From the NCBI RefSeq assembly GCF_016097555.1, contig NC_054712.1, positions 48,713,818-48,777,817 of the forward strand: a stretch of DNA of 64,000 bases, in the 5' to 3' direction. Each line of letters starts with the position of its first letter. The stretch's first letter is position 1. Below are positions 55,801-60,496 of this stretch, piece after piece. The notes under the pieces are model-generated. The model saw only the letters and a program-made list of their open reading frames with translations, was not told the DNA's origin and made no database searches. The translations under genes and the position numbers were made by a program. The stretch is from Gigantopelta aegis (Eukaryota; Mollusca; Gastropoda; Neomphalida; Peltospiridae).

Positions 55801-57251
55801 TGTGTCATAAATTTACAAAGGTGAAAATAAATGATACTGCATTAGATTACGCTTGGTAGATGTTTTTGTAACAATGCTCTGCAGACATAATTATTTGGTG
55901 TTTCTATTTATTCGGTTATTATTTGTTTCTATAATGTATGCCTTTCACGCTACATGTCGTAGGATGTTTTTAGTACAATATGCCCAGTAAAGATAATCTT
56001 TAGCCCTTCCCTTTCAACTTGTTTGGTTTCTGTTTGCTTCACCAATTAAGTGTACAGATGTACTCTACTGTGATATCGTGAAGTAATTAGCAATGCAGGC
56101 TCATTACTGCTTAAGCTTGTTTCACCAAGTTGGATCCAGTAGCGTCTAAAACAACACACCTTATTTCAAAGCGGCACCGCTAACTACCTGTATGGACGGA
56201 ATGAATGAATGAATGAATGAATAAATGAATGTTTAACGACACCCCAGCACGAAAAATACATCGGCTATTGGGTGTCAAATTATGGTAATGCAAACAAATA
56301 AGGTGATGATCAACATCAATATAAAAAATTCAAGATTTAAATAAAAACACTGTAAAGAATTGTGATTAAATACAAATATCACAGATAGATACTGACTTTT
56401 ACTCAAAATTTCAATGTGTGCTGTATTGGCCATTCTCAAAGAGAATGTTACACCCCTGCACCACGGTGAGGTTACAGCACGCTCAGAGGTGTATGGACGG
56501 AGGGGTAATAAAGTCTTCCGACGCGGAGGCTTGCATTACCTATTTACCACATCGTGTACGAGCGAGTGGACGAATCGTCCGTGGACGAATCATCCGCATG
56601 ATAATGAATACAAACAGTTAATAAAAACTGGATAGTAATGTTGAATTCTAACTCTATTTTACTTTTTTGGTTATAGTATACCACAAAATAATGTTAAGAA
56701 ACGATTACAATGTCAAAGAAATAACTATTAATATGTTTGAAAAAAATGCAGTCGAGTGGACGAATTGTCTGAGGTGAGTGGACGAATCGTCCGGTGGACG
56801 AATTGTCCGGTGGACGAATTGTCCAGTGGACGAACCGTCTGGAAAGCGGAAGAAATACATGGAATTCATAGATATTTGAATTGCTGTCAATGTAGATCAA
56901 ACAATGGGACATCACATAAAAAAAACTTAAACTGGTTACATTACTGTCATTAGGCCTACTGAAATTGCTGCTTTAATTAAAAGTAGGCTACCTGGTGTTG
57001 GATGTTGCATTAATGGTAGCTGAAGATTGTGTGGTTGTCAGTACTGCTGCTGGTGTTGTTGGCAATGGCACCATCTTGTGTTCAGGAGGTTTAAATTCTC
57101 GTTTATGTTTTTGATTCATAGTGTCGCTCTGTTTTTCATGTCCAGTGTCACTGGAAAGAGCCTCATTTGCATGATTTGGTTCGACATACGACCCGCTGAA
57201 ATATACCACCAACACTGCCACCATACCAGCATAAAAGGGTCCGTAATTCAT
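25688..57251 (-). CDS. SLC9A8: Sodium/hydrogen exchanger 8 (NHE8), complete 16-exon coding sequence
   Basis: Sixteen exons, each with a GT donor and AG acceptor, join in frame to 1,971 nt, which is 656 residues plus TAG. NHE8 is an electroneutral Na+(K+)/H+ antiporter of Golgi, endosomal and apical membranes that sets luminal pH. Family landmarks are in order: an N-terminal hydrophobic segment (residues about 3-20), a Ser/Thr-rich lumenal stretch (about 75-110), [37 protein letters not shown], the ion-site segment [22 protein letters not shown] and [47 protein letters not shown], and the cytoplasmic tail [16 protein letters not shown]...TLTNKWY with an acidic end. The N-terminus is longer than in human (581 residues). 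Exons (high to low): 57251-56992, 54766-54618, 54172-54092, 53456-53407, 52978-52895, 51844-51743, 51624-51446, 51078-50940, 50281-50176, 49366-49250, 47059-46977, 45053-44942, 43891-43749, 42697-42617, 42117-41974, 25828-25688. Confidence 0.95.
26400..26554 (+). other. Unidentified coding-like fragment in SLC9A8 intron 15
   Basis: About 50 codons are open in one plus frame ([21 protein letters not shown] and beyond), preceded by GTCGTAG. It abuts a minus-strand SINE and lies just upstream of the hAT pseudogene, so it may be that pseudogene's displaced 5' part. I do not recognise it. Confidence 0.3.
26555..26795 (-). mobile_element. SINE family A, near full length
   Basis: The minus strand shows the tRNA-like head (TGGTGGCGTCGTGGTTAAGCC, then a degraded box B), the GGGTAGATGTAAGACC body and the GACAGACAGCCCAGATAGCCGA tail. 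It is intact but diverged. Confidence 0.75.
27216..27470 (+). repeat. 42-bp coding-derived array in the hAT pseudogene, 6 copies
   Basis: GAAACTATTTGTGGCACATAT starts at 27220, 27263, 27305, 27345, 27387 and 27427. The unit encodes a [14 protein letters not shown] segment of the transposase. Spacing of 40-43 bp breaks the frame between copies. Confidence 0.9.
27571..27810 (+). repeat. 60-bp coding-derived array in the hAT pseudogene, 4 copies
   Basis: Copies at 27571, 27631, 27691 and 27751 encode [20 protein letters not shown]. They are almost identical (one or two substitutions each), so the expansion is recent or homogenised. The frame is preserved. Confidence 0.95.
28421..30660 (+). repeat. 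102-bp coding-derived array in the hAT pseudogene, 22 copies
   Basis: 22 head-to-tail copies of a 34-codon unit ([18 protein letters not shown], then [16 protein letters not shown]) match the single NL.ERFTD.GDV segment of ZNF862-like proteins. Copies differ at only a few sites (R/G, P/Q, N/G, GGGG/GGAG, ACCGAT/ACAGAT). The 102-bp period keeps long frames open on both strands: 815 codons plus, 783 codons minus. Confidence 0.97.
30862..31090 (+). repeat. Direct duplication around the hAT-C segment (period about 160 bp)
   Basis: GAGTGTGTAAGGCTGCCCAG, GTACCAGTGTCCACAGTGG and ACTGTGAGAGA occur at about 30862-30942 and again at 31021-31082. The intervening DNA encodes the CERGFSRQN helix region. 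Confidence 0.85.
31131..31530 (+). mobile_element. SINE, family A-type head on a family B-type body
   Basis: The head is CGGCCTCAGTGGCGTCGTGG with box B-like GGTTCGGATCCC. The body contains GGCTCAATGGGTAGGTGTAA (family A), then AACTGGTTCAACAAAGG, AAAAGATCCCTTGCTGC, AAAAGAGTAGCC, GGCGACAGCGGGTTTCCTCT (family B) and the tail GTCGTTAAATAAAACAAAC. A composite SINE of about 400 bp. Confidence 0.8.
32041..32489. mobile_element. TATAGG MITE, copy A (449 bp)
   Basis: The ends TATAGGTAGTACTATACCAAAT and (inverted) TATAGGGTGTACACTACCAAAT match at 18 of 22 positions. It is almost identical to copy B at 34099-34556, lacking 9 bp near its right third. The interior holds AACTTCCGGCTGGG and no transposase. 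Confidence 0.85.
32490..34098. other. AT-rich spacer in SLC9A8 intron 15
   Basis: No supported gene. At 33542-33667 a plus-strand ATG frame ([20 protein letters not shown] and on) ends at TTCATACAG|GTACAG, which resembles a 5' splice site. No partner exon or homology was recognised. Confidence 0.35.
34099..34556. mobile_element. TATAGG MITE, copy B (458 bp)
   Basis: Same element as copy A, full length, with the same inverted termini. Only a handful of substitutions separate the two copies, implying recent activity or a recent duplication. Confidence 0.85.
34557..36039. other. AT-rich spacer before the Tigger pseudogene
   Basis: No supported gene. A 47-codon plus-strand frame ends at 35261 ([14 protein letters not shown]...) without recognisable homology. 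The left terminus of the Tigger copy should lie in 35500-36040 but I could not fix it. Confidence 0.35.
36391..36672 (-). mobile_element. SINE family B inserted in the Tigger pseudogene, with target duplication
   Basis: The minus strand reads GGGGCGAGACGTAGCCCAGTGG (box A-like), GGGATCGATCCC (box B-like), the AACAAAGG-type body region, AAAAGACCCCTTG and the tail TTAAATAAAACATTTCC. GACAACTGGTC (36380-36390) and GACAAGTGGTC (36673-36683) flank it as an 11-bp target-site duplication with one difference. Confidence 0.85.
36679..38253 (+). repeat. 79-bp coding-derived array in the Tigger pseudogene, 20 copies
   Basis: The unit TGGTCAAAGACAATCC...GACGAGACGAGACAA(C/G) derives from the transposase segment [24 protein letters not shown]. 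The 79-bp period shifts frame each time. Copies are almost identical, and the main variant is C or G just before TGGTC. The order of variants over the 20 units is GCCCGCCGGCGCGGGCGCCC. Confidence 0.97.
38345..38540. mobile_element. GATC-rich MITE inserted in Tigger coding sequence
   Basis: The ends are CCAGAAGCGGATCTAGGA and (inverted) CCAGTGGTGGATCCAGAA. CAA flanks both sides. Removing the insert restores the transposase reading V-C-N-V-T-G-T. The interior carries a C-run of about 18. It is related to 21241-21436. Confidence 0.75.
38600..38760. mobile_element. TATAGTC MITE, copy 2, inserted in Tigger
   Basis: The ends are TATAGTCTGTCC and (inverted) TATAGTCCATCTC. It is a relative of 25084-25273. 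It interrupts the transposase after LLVIGKKTK. Confidence 0.75.
40033..41505 (+). mobile_element. Tc1/mariner transposon, nearly full length (1,473 bp)
   Basis: TIRs start TACTGACACACAATAAAAAC at the left and (inverted) TACTGACACACAATGAAAAC at the right, each flanked by a TA dinucleotide (40031-40032; 41506-41507). It encloses a DD34E transposase remnant and a G-run of about 27 at 41300-41327. It is inserted in SLC9A8 intron 15, about 470 bp from exon 15. Confidence 0.9.
40278..41292 (+). pseudogene. Tc1-type DD34E transposase, frameshifted
   Basis: The first frame (40278-40781) holds the paired helix-turn-helix part ([30 protein letters not shown]) and the first catalytic aspartate in IVFSDESHF. 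After about VYR the reading moves to a second frame ending at 41292, which carries the second aspartate ([13 protein letters not shown]) and, 34 residues on, the glutamate in SPDLNPTEH. The single-base-type frameshift near 40780, the loss of Trp in EHL(W)DELGRR and a degraded N-terminus make it inactive. Confidence 0.88.
41690..41926 (-). mobile_element. SINE family B, head truncated, 48 bp downstream of the exon 15 donor
   Basis: Body and tail of family B on the minus strand (TTCCAGCCAGTGCTCC, AAAAGATCCCTTGCTGCC, the ACAGCCGGTTTTC region). The tRNA head is missing. It lies in intron 15 right behind the SLC9A8 exon 15 donor. Confidence 0.75.
41974..42117 (-). CDS. SLC9A8: SLC9A8 exon 15
   Basis: 48 codons, phase 0 at both ends, acceptor TTTATTTTCAG, donor CAG|GTAATA. 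It encodes the cytoplasmic tail [18 protein letters not shown] and [14 protein letters not shown], close to the human tail. Confidence 0.95.
42121..42390. repeat. AT-rich tandem array next to the exon 15 acceptor
   Basis: About eight copies of AAATTAATAAATCAAATAAACAT plus a variable ATCATC link (about 30 bp) start within about 20 nt of the SLC9A8 exon 15 3' splice site, on the intron side. The polypyrimidine and branch region therefore merge with the repeat. Confidence 0.85.
42617..42697 (-). CDS. SLC9A8: SLC9A8 exon 14
   Basis: 27 codons, phase 0, acceptor TTTATTCTTCAG, donor ATG|GTAAAT. A lysine-rich cytoplasmic segment ([22 protein letters not shown]) aligns with human HRRNKKDVNLSKTEKM. 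Confidence 0.93.
42740..43195. mobile_element. TATAGG MITE, copy C (diverged), 42 bp from the exon 14 acceptor
   Basis: The same element as copies A and B at about 90% by eye (CAAATAACTTCCGGCTGGG, CACCACAAGTCCTGTGATTG, GGGATTTGATTTGGTAGT). It lies in SLC9A8 intron 13, and only about 42 nt of older intron remain between it and exon 14. Confidence 0.8.
43405..43616 (+). mobile_element. SINE family B, head truncated
   Basis: GTTGGGCTATTTCTCGTTCC through AAGAACCCTTGCTGC to the tail GTCGTTAAATAAAACATTTCCTTCCTTCC. It has a small internal deletion where GGCGACAGCGGGT should be. Located in intron 13. Confidence 0.8.
43749..43891 (-). CDS. SLC9A8: SLC9A8 exon 13
   Basis: Opens in phase 1 (completes Gly of FSG), 47 further codons, acceptor AATTGCCAG, donor AAAG|GTAAAA. 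It encodes [14 protein letters not shown] and [20 protein letters not shown], the last conserved membrane segments. The Arg of GLRGA is an invariant NHE residue. Confidence 0.95.
44942..45053 (-). CDS. SLC9A8: SLC9A8 exon 12
   Basis: 37 codons plus one base. Acceptor CTTTCAG, donor GTG|GTGAGT. It encodes [21 protein letters not shown] and [10 protein letters not shown]. The acceptor and the first part of this exon are copied three more times in the intron just upstream (45142-45500). Confidence 0.94.
45009..45500 (-). repeat. Tandem duplication of the exon 12 acceptor and exon start, 4 copies
   Basis: A 133-bp unit (one copy shortened to 93 bp) begins at 45009 (the real site), 45142, 45235 and 45368. 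Each copy has CTTTCAG followed by GTATTAATTTTGGTTGGAAG. The copies carry 43-48 nt of exon 12 with two substitutions relative to the used exon, both synonymous (TTG/CTG, CCG/CCA). Confidence 0.93.
45956..46285 (+). mobile_element. SINE family B, full length
   Basis: Head GGGGTGGGATGTAGCCCAGTGG with box B-like GGATTGATCCCC, body CCAGCCAGTGCTCCGCAACTGG, AAAAGATCCCCGGCTGC, GTGGCGACAGCGGGTTTTCTC, tail GTGCGTCATTAAATAAAACATTTCCTTCC. The best intact family B copy here, in SLC9A8 intron 11. Confidence 0.88.
46640..46830. mobile_element. ACCGGAC-type DNA transposon fragments
   Basis: CTCTAAACTGGACACC, CTGGTTTAGAGAGGTTCACT and CCAGTTTTGAGAGTCTTCACTGTA match the termini of the element at 61342-62450. 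Further scraps lie at about 44790-44880 and 6550-6740. Confidence 0.5.
46977..47059 (-). CDS. SLC9A8: SLC9A8 exon 11
   Basis: Phase 1 start (completes Glu), then [14 protein letters not shown] and PAFVIWSI. Acceptor TTTCTTTCAG, donor ATA|GTAAGT. It matches human ETCVFAFLGLSIFSF...FVIW. Confidence 0.94.
47195..49090 (-). repeat. Minisatellite of 5'-splice-site-like units filling SLC9A8 intron 10
   Basis: On the gene's strand the main unit is AACAGGTGAGATCATTTGT (19 bp), often joined with a shorter AAGATCATTTGT (12 bp). Many dozens of copies run over 1.9 kb. Each main unit contains ACAG|GTGAGAT, a strong match to the 5' splice consensus. The exon 10 junction reads GGCAG|GTAAGATCACTGGT, and degenerate relatives lead from it into the array. 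Confidence 0.93.
49250..49366 (-). CDS. SLC9A8: SLC9A8 exon 10
   Basis: 117 nt in phase 1 at both ends, acceptor TTTTCCCCCCAG, donor GGCAG|GTAAGA. It encodes [20 protein letters not shown] and [11 protein letters not shown], matching the human HYTHHNLSPVTQ region. Confidence 0.95.
49763..49946 (-). mobile_element. SINE family B fragment
   Basis: The tail and body of family B on the minus strand, with an internal deletion between the CATATGG-type and AGTAGCCC parts and no tRNA head. Located in intron 9. Confidence 0.75.
50176..50281 (-). CDS. SLC9A8: SLC9A8 exon 9
   Basis: 35 codons plus one base, acceptor ATGTTACACAG, donor CTG|GTAAGT. It encodes [16 protein letters not shown] and [13 protein letters not shown], nearly identical to human NHE8. 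Confidence 0.95.
50430..50810. other. GC-rich island in SLC9A8 intron 8, unidentified
   Basis: About 380 bp clearly richer in GC than its surroundings, open on both strands (62 codons plus, 81 minus) with Pro/Ser/Thr-rich or Gly/Arg-rich translations. It may be a fragment of a retroelement or processed sequence. I recognise no family and see no splice sites that would make it an exon. Confidence 0.3.
50940..51078 (-). CDS. SLC9A8: SLC9A8 exon 8
   Basis: Phase 2 start (completes Thr), 46 further codons, acceptor TTTTTGCAG, donor ATG|GTATCC (weaker than the others). It encodes a membrane segment ([19 protein letters not shown]) that corresponds to human FLQALDYFLKMFFGSAALG. Confidence 0.92.
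51446..51624 (-). CDS. SLC9A8: SLC9A8 exon 7 (ion-site exon)
   Basis: 59 codons plus two bases, acceptor TTATTTCAG, donor AC|GTGAGT. It carries [19 protein letters not shown] and [14 protein letters not shown]. The Asn-Asp of this segment is part of the cation-binding site in NHE family exchangers, and both residues are present. Confidence 0.96.
51743..51844 (-). CDS. SLC9A8: SLC9A8 exon 6
   Basis: 34 codons, phase 0, acceptor TTGTATTTCAG, donor CAG|GTAAGA. It encodes [20 protein letters not shown] and [12 protein letters not shown], a glycine-rich membrane segment shared with human NHE8. Confidence 0.95.
52085..52540. repeat. Minisatellite in SLC9A8 intron 5 (GAGTCATGGGAGGAG)
   Basis: Imperfect 15-30-bp units based on GAGTCATGGGAGGAG and GAAATGGGAGGAGCCTAAG form a purine-rich strand. 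A frame on each strand is open (Glu/Ser-rich plus, Pro/Ser/Met-rich minus) by periodicity. It directly follows a GC-rich stretch at about 51950-52085. Confidence 0.85.
52895..52978 (-). CDS. SLC9A8: SLC9A8 exon 5
   Basis: 28 codons, phase 0, acceptor CTTTTTCCAG, donor AAG|GTGAGA. It encodes [19 protein letters not shown], the segment that in NHEs influences amiloride-type inhibitor binding. Confidence 0.95.
53067..53118 (+). mobile_element. SINE tail fragment
   Basis: TCAATGTGCTCTAGTGGTGTCGTTAAACAAAACAAACTTTTT matches the 3' tail of the composite SINE at 31131-31530. Confidence 0.6.
53407..53456 (-). CDS. SLC9A8: SLC9A8 exon 4
   Basis: 50 nt, phase 1 start, acceptor CTATTTTTCAG, donor AAG|GTAAGT. 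It encodes [17 protein letters not shown], aligning with human GAVIKIIEFKKLANWK. Confidence 0.92.
53716..53926 (+). mobile_element. SINE family A, nearly full length
   Basis: Clean tRNA-like head: CCTCGGTGGTGCAGTGGTTAAG, then GGTTCGCAGC as box B-like, body CTCAATGGGTAGGTGTAAGG, ending at GACAGACAGCCC. The best family A head in the window; located in SLC9A8 intron 3. Confidence 0.85.
54092..54172 (-). CDS. SLC9A8: SLC9A8 exon 3
   Basis: 81 nt, phase 1 at both ends, acceptor TTTTCCTTTCAG, donor GTTG|GTGAGT. It encodes [20 protein letters not shown], aligning with human RYRLHFLPESVAVV. Confidence 0.94.
54232..54555 (-). mobile_element. SINE family B, full length
   Basis: The minus strand reads GGGGGCGGGACGTAACCCAGTGG, GGGATCGATCC box B-like, the full body and the TTAAATAAAACATTTC tail. 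Located in SLC9A8 intron 2. Confidence 0.85.
54618..54766 (-). CDS. SLC9A8: SLC9A8 exon 2
   Basis: 149 nt, phase 2 start and phase 1 end, acceptor TTTTATTTGCAG, donor GTTG|GTAAGT. It encodes a Thr-rich lumenal stretch ([13 protein letters not shown]) and then [17 protein letters not shown], the start of the first core membrane helix (human EEQSSGMTIFFSLLVL). Confidence 0.93.
54912..55088 (-). mobile_element. SINE family A, head truncated
   Basis: Tail and body of family A on the minus strand (GTTCAAGCACGCTGTCCTGGG inverse, ACACCTACCCAATGAG). It ends before the tRNA head at GCTCCGGGT. Located in SLC9A8 intron 1. Confidence 0.8.
55555..56860. repeat. Inverted clusters of a TTCGTCCACTG / CAGTGGACGAA motif
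   Basis: 55565-55700 holds about five copies of (G)ATTCGTCCACTG. 56565-56845 holds about six copies of the opposite strand motif GTGGACGAATYGTCC. The two clusters face each other across about 860 bp. The motif is itself nearly palindromic (GGACGAATCGTCC). Related words (GGGCGAAAYGACCC) lie just outside at 55340-55450. Probably the ends of an unusual mobile element. Confidence 0.6.
56195..56290 (-). mobile_element. SINE 3' tail fragment with (GAAT)n
   Basis: Inverse of CACCCAATAGCCGATGTATTT, GGGGTGTCGTTAAACATTCATTC, ending in a GAAT microsatellite. Similar tails occur at about 59085-59150 and 62625-62690. Confidence 0.55.
56992..57251 (-). CDS. SLC9A8: SLC9A8 exon 1 (coding part)
   Basis: The ATG at 57251-57249 opens [20 protein letters not shown], a hydrophobic N-terminal segment that looks like a signal peptide or first membrane helix. 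A hydrophilic stretch follows ([16 protein letters not shown]) and a Ser/Thr/Ala-rich end. Donor ACCAG|GTAGCC, phase 2. A longer upstream reading would need a TTG start. The N-terminus is poorly conserved in this family, so this exon rests on splice phase and position more than on similarity. Confidence 0.85.
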
Positions 57252-57480
57252 TGTGGCAGAATTATGAACAGATACACCATTTAACAACAGAAAATATACT
57301 ATCGGTGCTGAATGTTATTTTAAAACTGATCATGCTTGGCAAAATACGGCGATGACGAAGTGTCGCAGGCCGAAAACATGTAATACCGGAAGTTGTTATT
57401 TCGGCCTCGATTTCGATTCAAGGTGTCTGCGCCCATAGATGTGTTTATTTGCCTGATGGTTCAGATATTAATTTTATTGA
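57252..57480. promoter_or_regulatory. Candidate shared promoter between SLC9A8 and the MPV17L-like gene
   Basis: The coding starts of the two divergent genes are 1,236 bp apart. ACCGGAAGT at 57385-57393 matches the ETS/GABP consensus common in bidirectional promoters, and the surrounding 57350-57440 is richer in CpG than the rest. No TATA box was identified. Transcription starts are not visible in sequence. Confidence 0.4.
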
Positions 57481-57957
57481 CGCTACATTTGTTTGCAGGG
57501 GAATTAGGGTAATTAATTGATATCTGTTGTTGTGTCGACAAGTCAATATATATTGTGTTTTTTTAGTTTTTTAGAAATAACATCACAAATATCTTACATT
57601 TTACAACATTGGATGATTGGTTAAAAATCTAAATTTAAAGAAGTATTATCGTAGTTCACAAGTACCAGGATGGTGTTTGTGATTGCTCAAAATGAAACTG
57701 CACTGAAATGTTTTACTTGTCCACTGGACATCCACTAAGGCACATTTTGCTTGTTCAAATAGATTTTCACTTGTCAGGATAAATGGACATGTGGACATGA
57801 TGTGCTTATTTTGAACACTACTGGTACTTGTACAGGTAATGGTATTGTCTTCCCTTATGACATCACATATTTAACCTCTTCATTGCTAACAATTTTGCTG
57901 CACTGTTCTAGTCCAACTTCCTTCCATTTATGCAACTCATCTGTCTCTATCCAGTTT

Positions 57958-58229
57958 CGATCCCCGTTGGTGGACTCATTGGGCTATTTCTCATTCCAGC
58001 CAGTGCTCCATAACTGGTGTAACAAAGGCTGTGGTGTGTACTATCCTATCTGTGGGATGGTGCATATAAAAGATCCCTTGCTGCTAATTGAAAAGAGTAG
58101 CCCATGAAGTGGCGACAGCGGGTTTTCTCTCTCAATACCTGTGTGGTTCTTAACCATATGTCTGACGTTATATAATCATAAATAAAATGTGTTGAGTGCA
58201 TTGTTAAATAAAACATTTCCTTCCTTCCT
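57958..58229 (+). mobile_element. SINE family B, head truncated, between the divergent genes
   Basis: From GATCCCCGTTGGTGGACTCATTGGG through CCAGCCAGTGCTCC, AAAAGATCCCTTGCTGC and GTGGCGACAGCGGGTTTTC to TTAAATAAAACATTTCCTTCCTTCC. It sits between the candidate promoter and the first MPV17L-like coding exon. Confidence 0.85.
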
Positions 58230-58487
58230 TCTATCCAGTTTCAGTGGAAACAGCTTTTATAACATTGATCAAAATGGCCATTTCAAACTGGCTTTATTAA
58301 AAAAAAATGTTTAAAGAAAATTAACTGACTGGATTAACTAGTTATTGTGCTGTGCATGTGCAGCACAAACAAAAGTAAGTTGTGTTGGATCATACAGTAC
58401 ATGCCCAAAGCATTTCCAGCCACGGACAGAGGATGTATGTCATCATTACAATGAAGTGATTAATTTTTATTTGTTTTTGGACAGGAA

Positions 58488-58782
58488 ATGGTGCTGATAT
58501 TTAAAACGAAGCCACTGCTGAATACCATGGTGACATATGCCATAGTATGGACGGCCTCTGATATAAATGAGCAAAAACTGATTTGTCGAAAACAGAAACT
58601 TGATCCTTGGAAAACTCTTAGAATGGGAATTGTAGCAACATTTGTTGTTGCACCTCAAGTCTTCACTTGGCTGAGAGTTGCAGAGAAACTGTTTCCCGGA
58701 AAGACTTTGCGGATTGTTATTAAGAAGGTCATTTCCGAGCAGATTCTGTTCACACCAGCAGCCATTTTGTGTTTCTATGCAG
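58488..58782 (+). CDS. MPV17L: MPV17-like protein, coding exon 1
   Basis: The exon begins at 58485 after TTTTTGGACAG and the ATG is at 58488. Its 98 codons and one base end at GCAG|GTACAT. Mpv17/PMP22-family proteins are small four-helix inner-membrane or peroxisomal proteins linked to reactive-oxygen control and mtDNA maintenance. Family features include the opening KPLLNTMVTYAIVWTASDIN (usual .P...N....G.....GD), WKTLRMGIVATFVVAPQVF, TWLRVAEKLFPGKT (closest to human MPV17L VWLRLLERALPG) and SEQILFTPAAI. The acceptor before ATG implies a 5' non-coding exon nearer the shared promoter. MPV17L is the best fit, with MPV17 or MPV17L2 as alternatives. Confidence 0.88.
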
Positions 58783-59195
58783 GTACATGATACTAGTAAC
58801 TATCAACTAAATTCTGTGACCATTTTCTCACTGGTCCTTTCCCCAACCAGTATTAGAATTATTGTGTGAAATCACCCACAATCTTGAAATGTAGACTTAC
58901 AGGTAGATGATATGTTTGTAACATATTTTTGGTCAATAATTATTTTAACTGATGAGGGGAAGTAAATGGGACTGGCATGTTAAAAGCTTTGTAAAAGTGC
59001 ATATAAAAGATCACTTGCTGCTATTCAGTGGGTCAAGAAAATTGGTGTGTTGTCAGTCATAGCTAACTTTTGAGACCTATATCAAAATATCAATGTATAG
59101 TATACACCAATAGCCATAAGTAGACATGTGCTGGGGTGTCATTAAGCATTCCTTTTTTTGTTGTACTATGTTGGATTGTTTTTCTTGTGTTTCAG

Positions 59196-59263
59196 CTACC
59201 AGTGTGTTGGAAAGAAAAGACCCTGTGAAGGAGATCAAGGAGAAATCTTTAAAGACGTATGGA
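59196..59263 (+). CDS. MPV17L: MPV17-like protein, coding exon 2
   Basis: 68 nt, phase 1 start, acceptor TTGTGTTTCAG, donor GGA|GTAAGT. It encodes ATSVLERKDPVKEIKEKSLK and TYG, aligning with the loop before the WPF signature. Confidence 0.88.
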
Positions 59264-59371
59264 GTAAGTAAAACTAGCATTAGATAAAAGTTTGAGACTA
59301 GGTAAAATTTGCTATATAATAATAATAATAATAATTGTAATACATGGGTTAAAATTTAAATACAAAAATTA

Positions 59372-59520
59372 AGGAAGTTGTTTATTTAACGACACACTCA
59401 ACACATTTCATTTATGGTTATATGGTTGAGGACTGGTCACACAGATATTGAGGGAGGAAACCCACTGTTGCCATTTCAAGGGCTGCTCTTTTCGATTAGC
59501 AGCAAGGGATCTTTTATATA
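59372..59520 (-). mobile_element. SINE family B fragment
   Basis: Tail and body on the minus strand (AAAAGATCCCTTGCTGCTAAT inverse, TTAAATAAAC). It stops at AAAAGATCC and has no head. Located in intron 2. Confidence 0.75.
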
Positions 59521-59699
59521 TAAAAAAGTAAATAACTGCCATTCGTCATGGAACCCAGATAAAACCGTTTTTATTTATTGCTACATTGCATTACAACAGT
59601 AACTATTTAACTGGTACTAATCAGTATTTAATCTTTAACATAATTATATTAGTCCTACTAAACACCAGACCAAATATATATATATAACCAAATATATTA

Positions 59700-60135
59700 C
59701 AATAATAATAATAATAATAAATTCTTTATTTAGTGAGGGTAATGCAGTTAGCAAAAGCTAATCATCCCAGAGGCCCTCAGGTACAAACAATACAGAATTA
59801 CAATACATACATTTATGAACAAATAGAAAATACATTTATGGCATAAAACATGTATTAATGATATTATTTTAACAAATATTTCTTGAGTCTATATTTAAAA
59901 ATAGCAGTATTTGGCGATGATCAGATAGTTTTAGGTAATTGATTCCAAAGTACTGGTCCAGAGTAATTGAAAACATGTTTAAATAAAGACATTTTAGGTT
60001 TTGGAATTAATAGATTTCCATCCTCTACATTTGAATTTCTACGGTTGTAGGGATTGTTTTCTCCAACATATATTAATAAGTCTGAACGATAGTTTGGTAT
60101 TTTATTGCATAGACTTTTATAAATTAGTAAACATT
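59700..60135 (-). mobile_element. LINE 3' end (jockey/CR1-type reverse transcriptase C-terminus)
   Basis: The minus strand encodes KSLCNKIPNYRSDLLIYVG, MSLFKHVFNYSGPVLWNQLP, a stop, then TAIFKYRLKKYLL, the usual end of non-LTR ORF2 proteins. It is followed by a 3' UTR and an (AAT)n-type tail at 59700. One in-frame stop and 5' truncation show it is dead. Confidence 0.8.
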
Positions 60136-60434
60136 ATAATAGTAGATTTGTGTTTCCATTGTCATCCATTTTAACTGTTTAAATAGTGGGGTCAATATAT
60201 AGGTCAAGCTAAGGACCACGACCAAGTGGGTGTGGGTTAGGAATGTTAGGAAGTTCATATAGCTGAGCCTCAGCCTTGGGGATCTGCTAACTGGAAAATT
60301 GGTTTCATTTTAGTGGATTTTCTTAAATAGTATGTTACATATTTGAAGATCTGCTAAGTGGACTACTGAATTTGACCTGAATAAATGTTTTTTTAAAATA
60401 AAACACTAGTTTTGACCTGAATAACATGCATTAC

Positions 60435-60455
60435 ACACACACACACACGTATGTA

Positions 60456-60493
<38 letters not shown>
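60435..60493. repeat. Microsatellite (CA)n, (ATGT)n, (TA)n
   Basis: Adjacent simple repeats immediately left of the TIR element at 60494. Confidence 0.95.
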
Positions 60494-60496
<3 letters not shown>

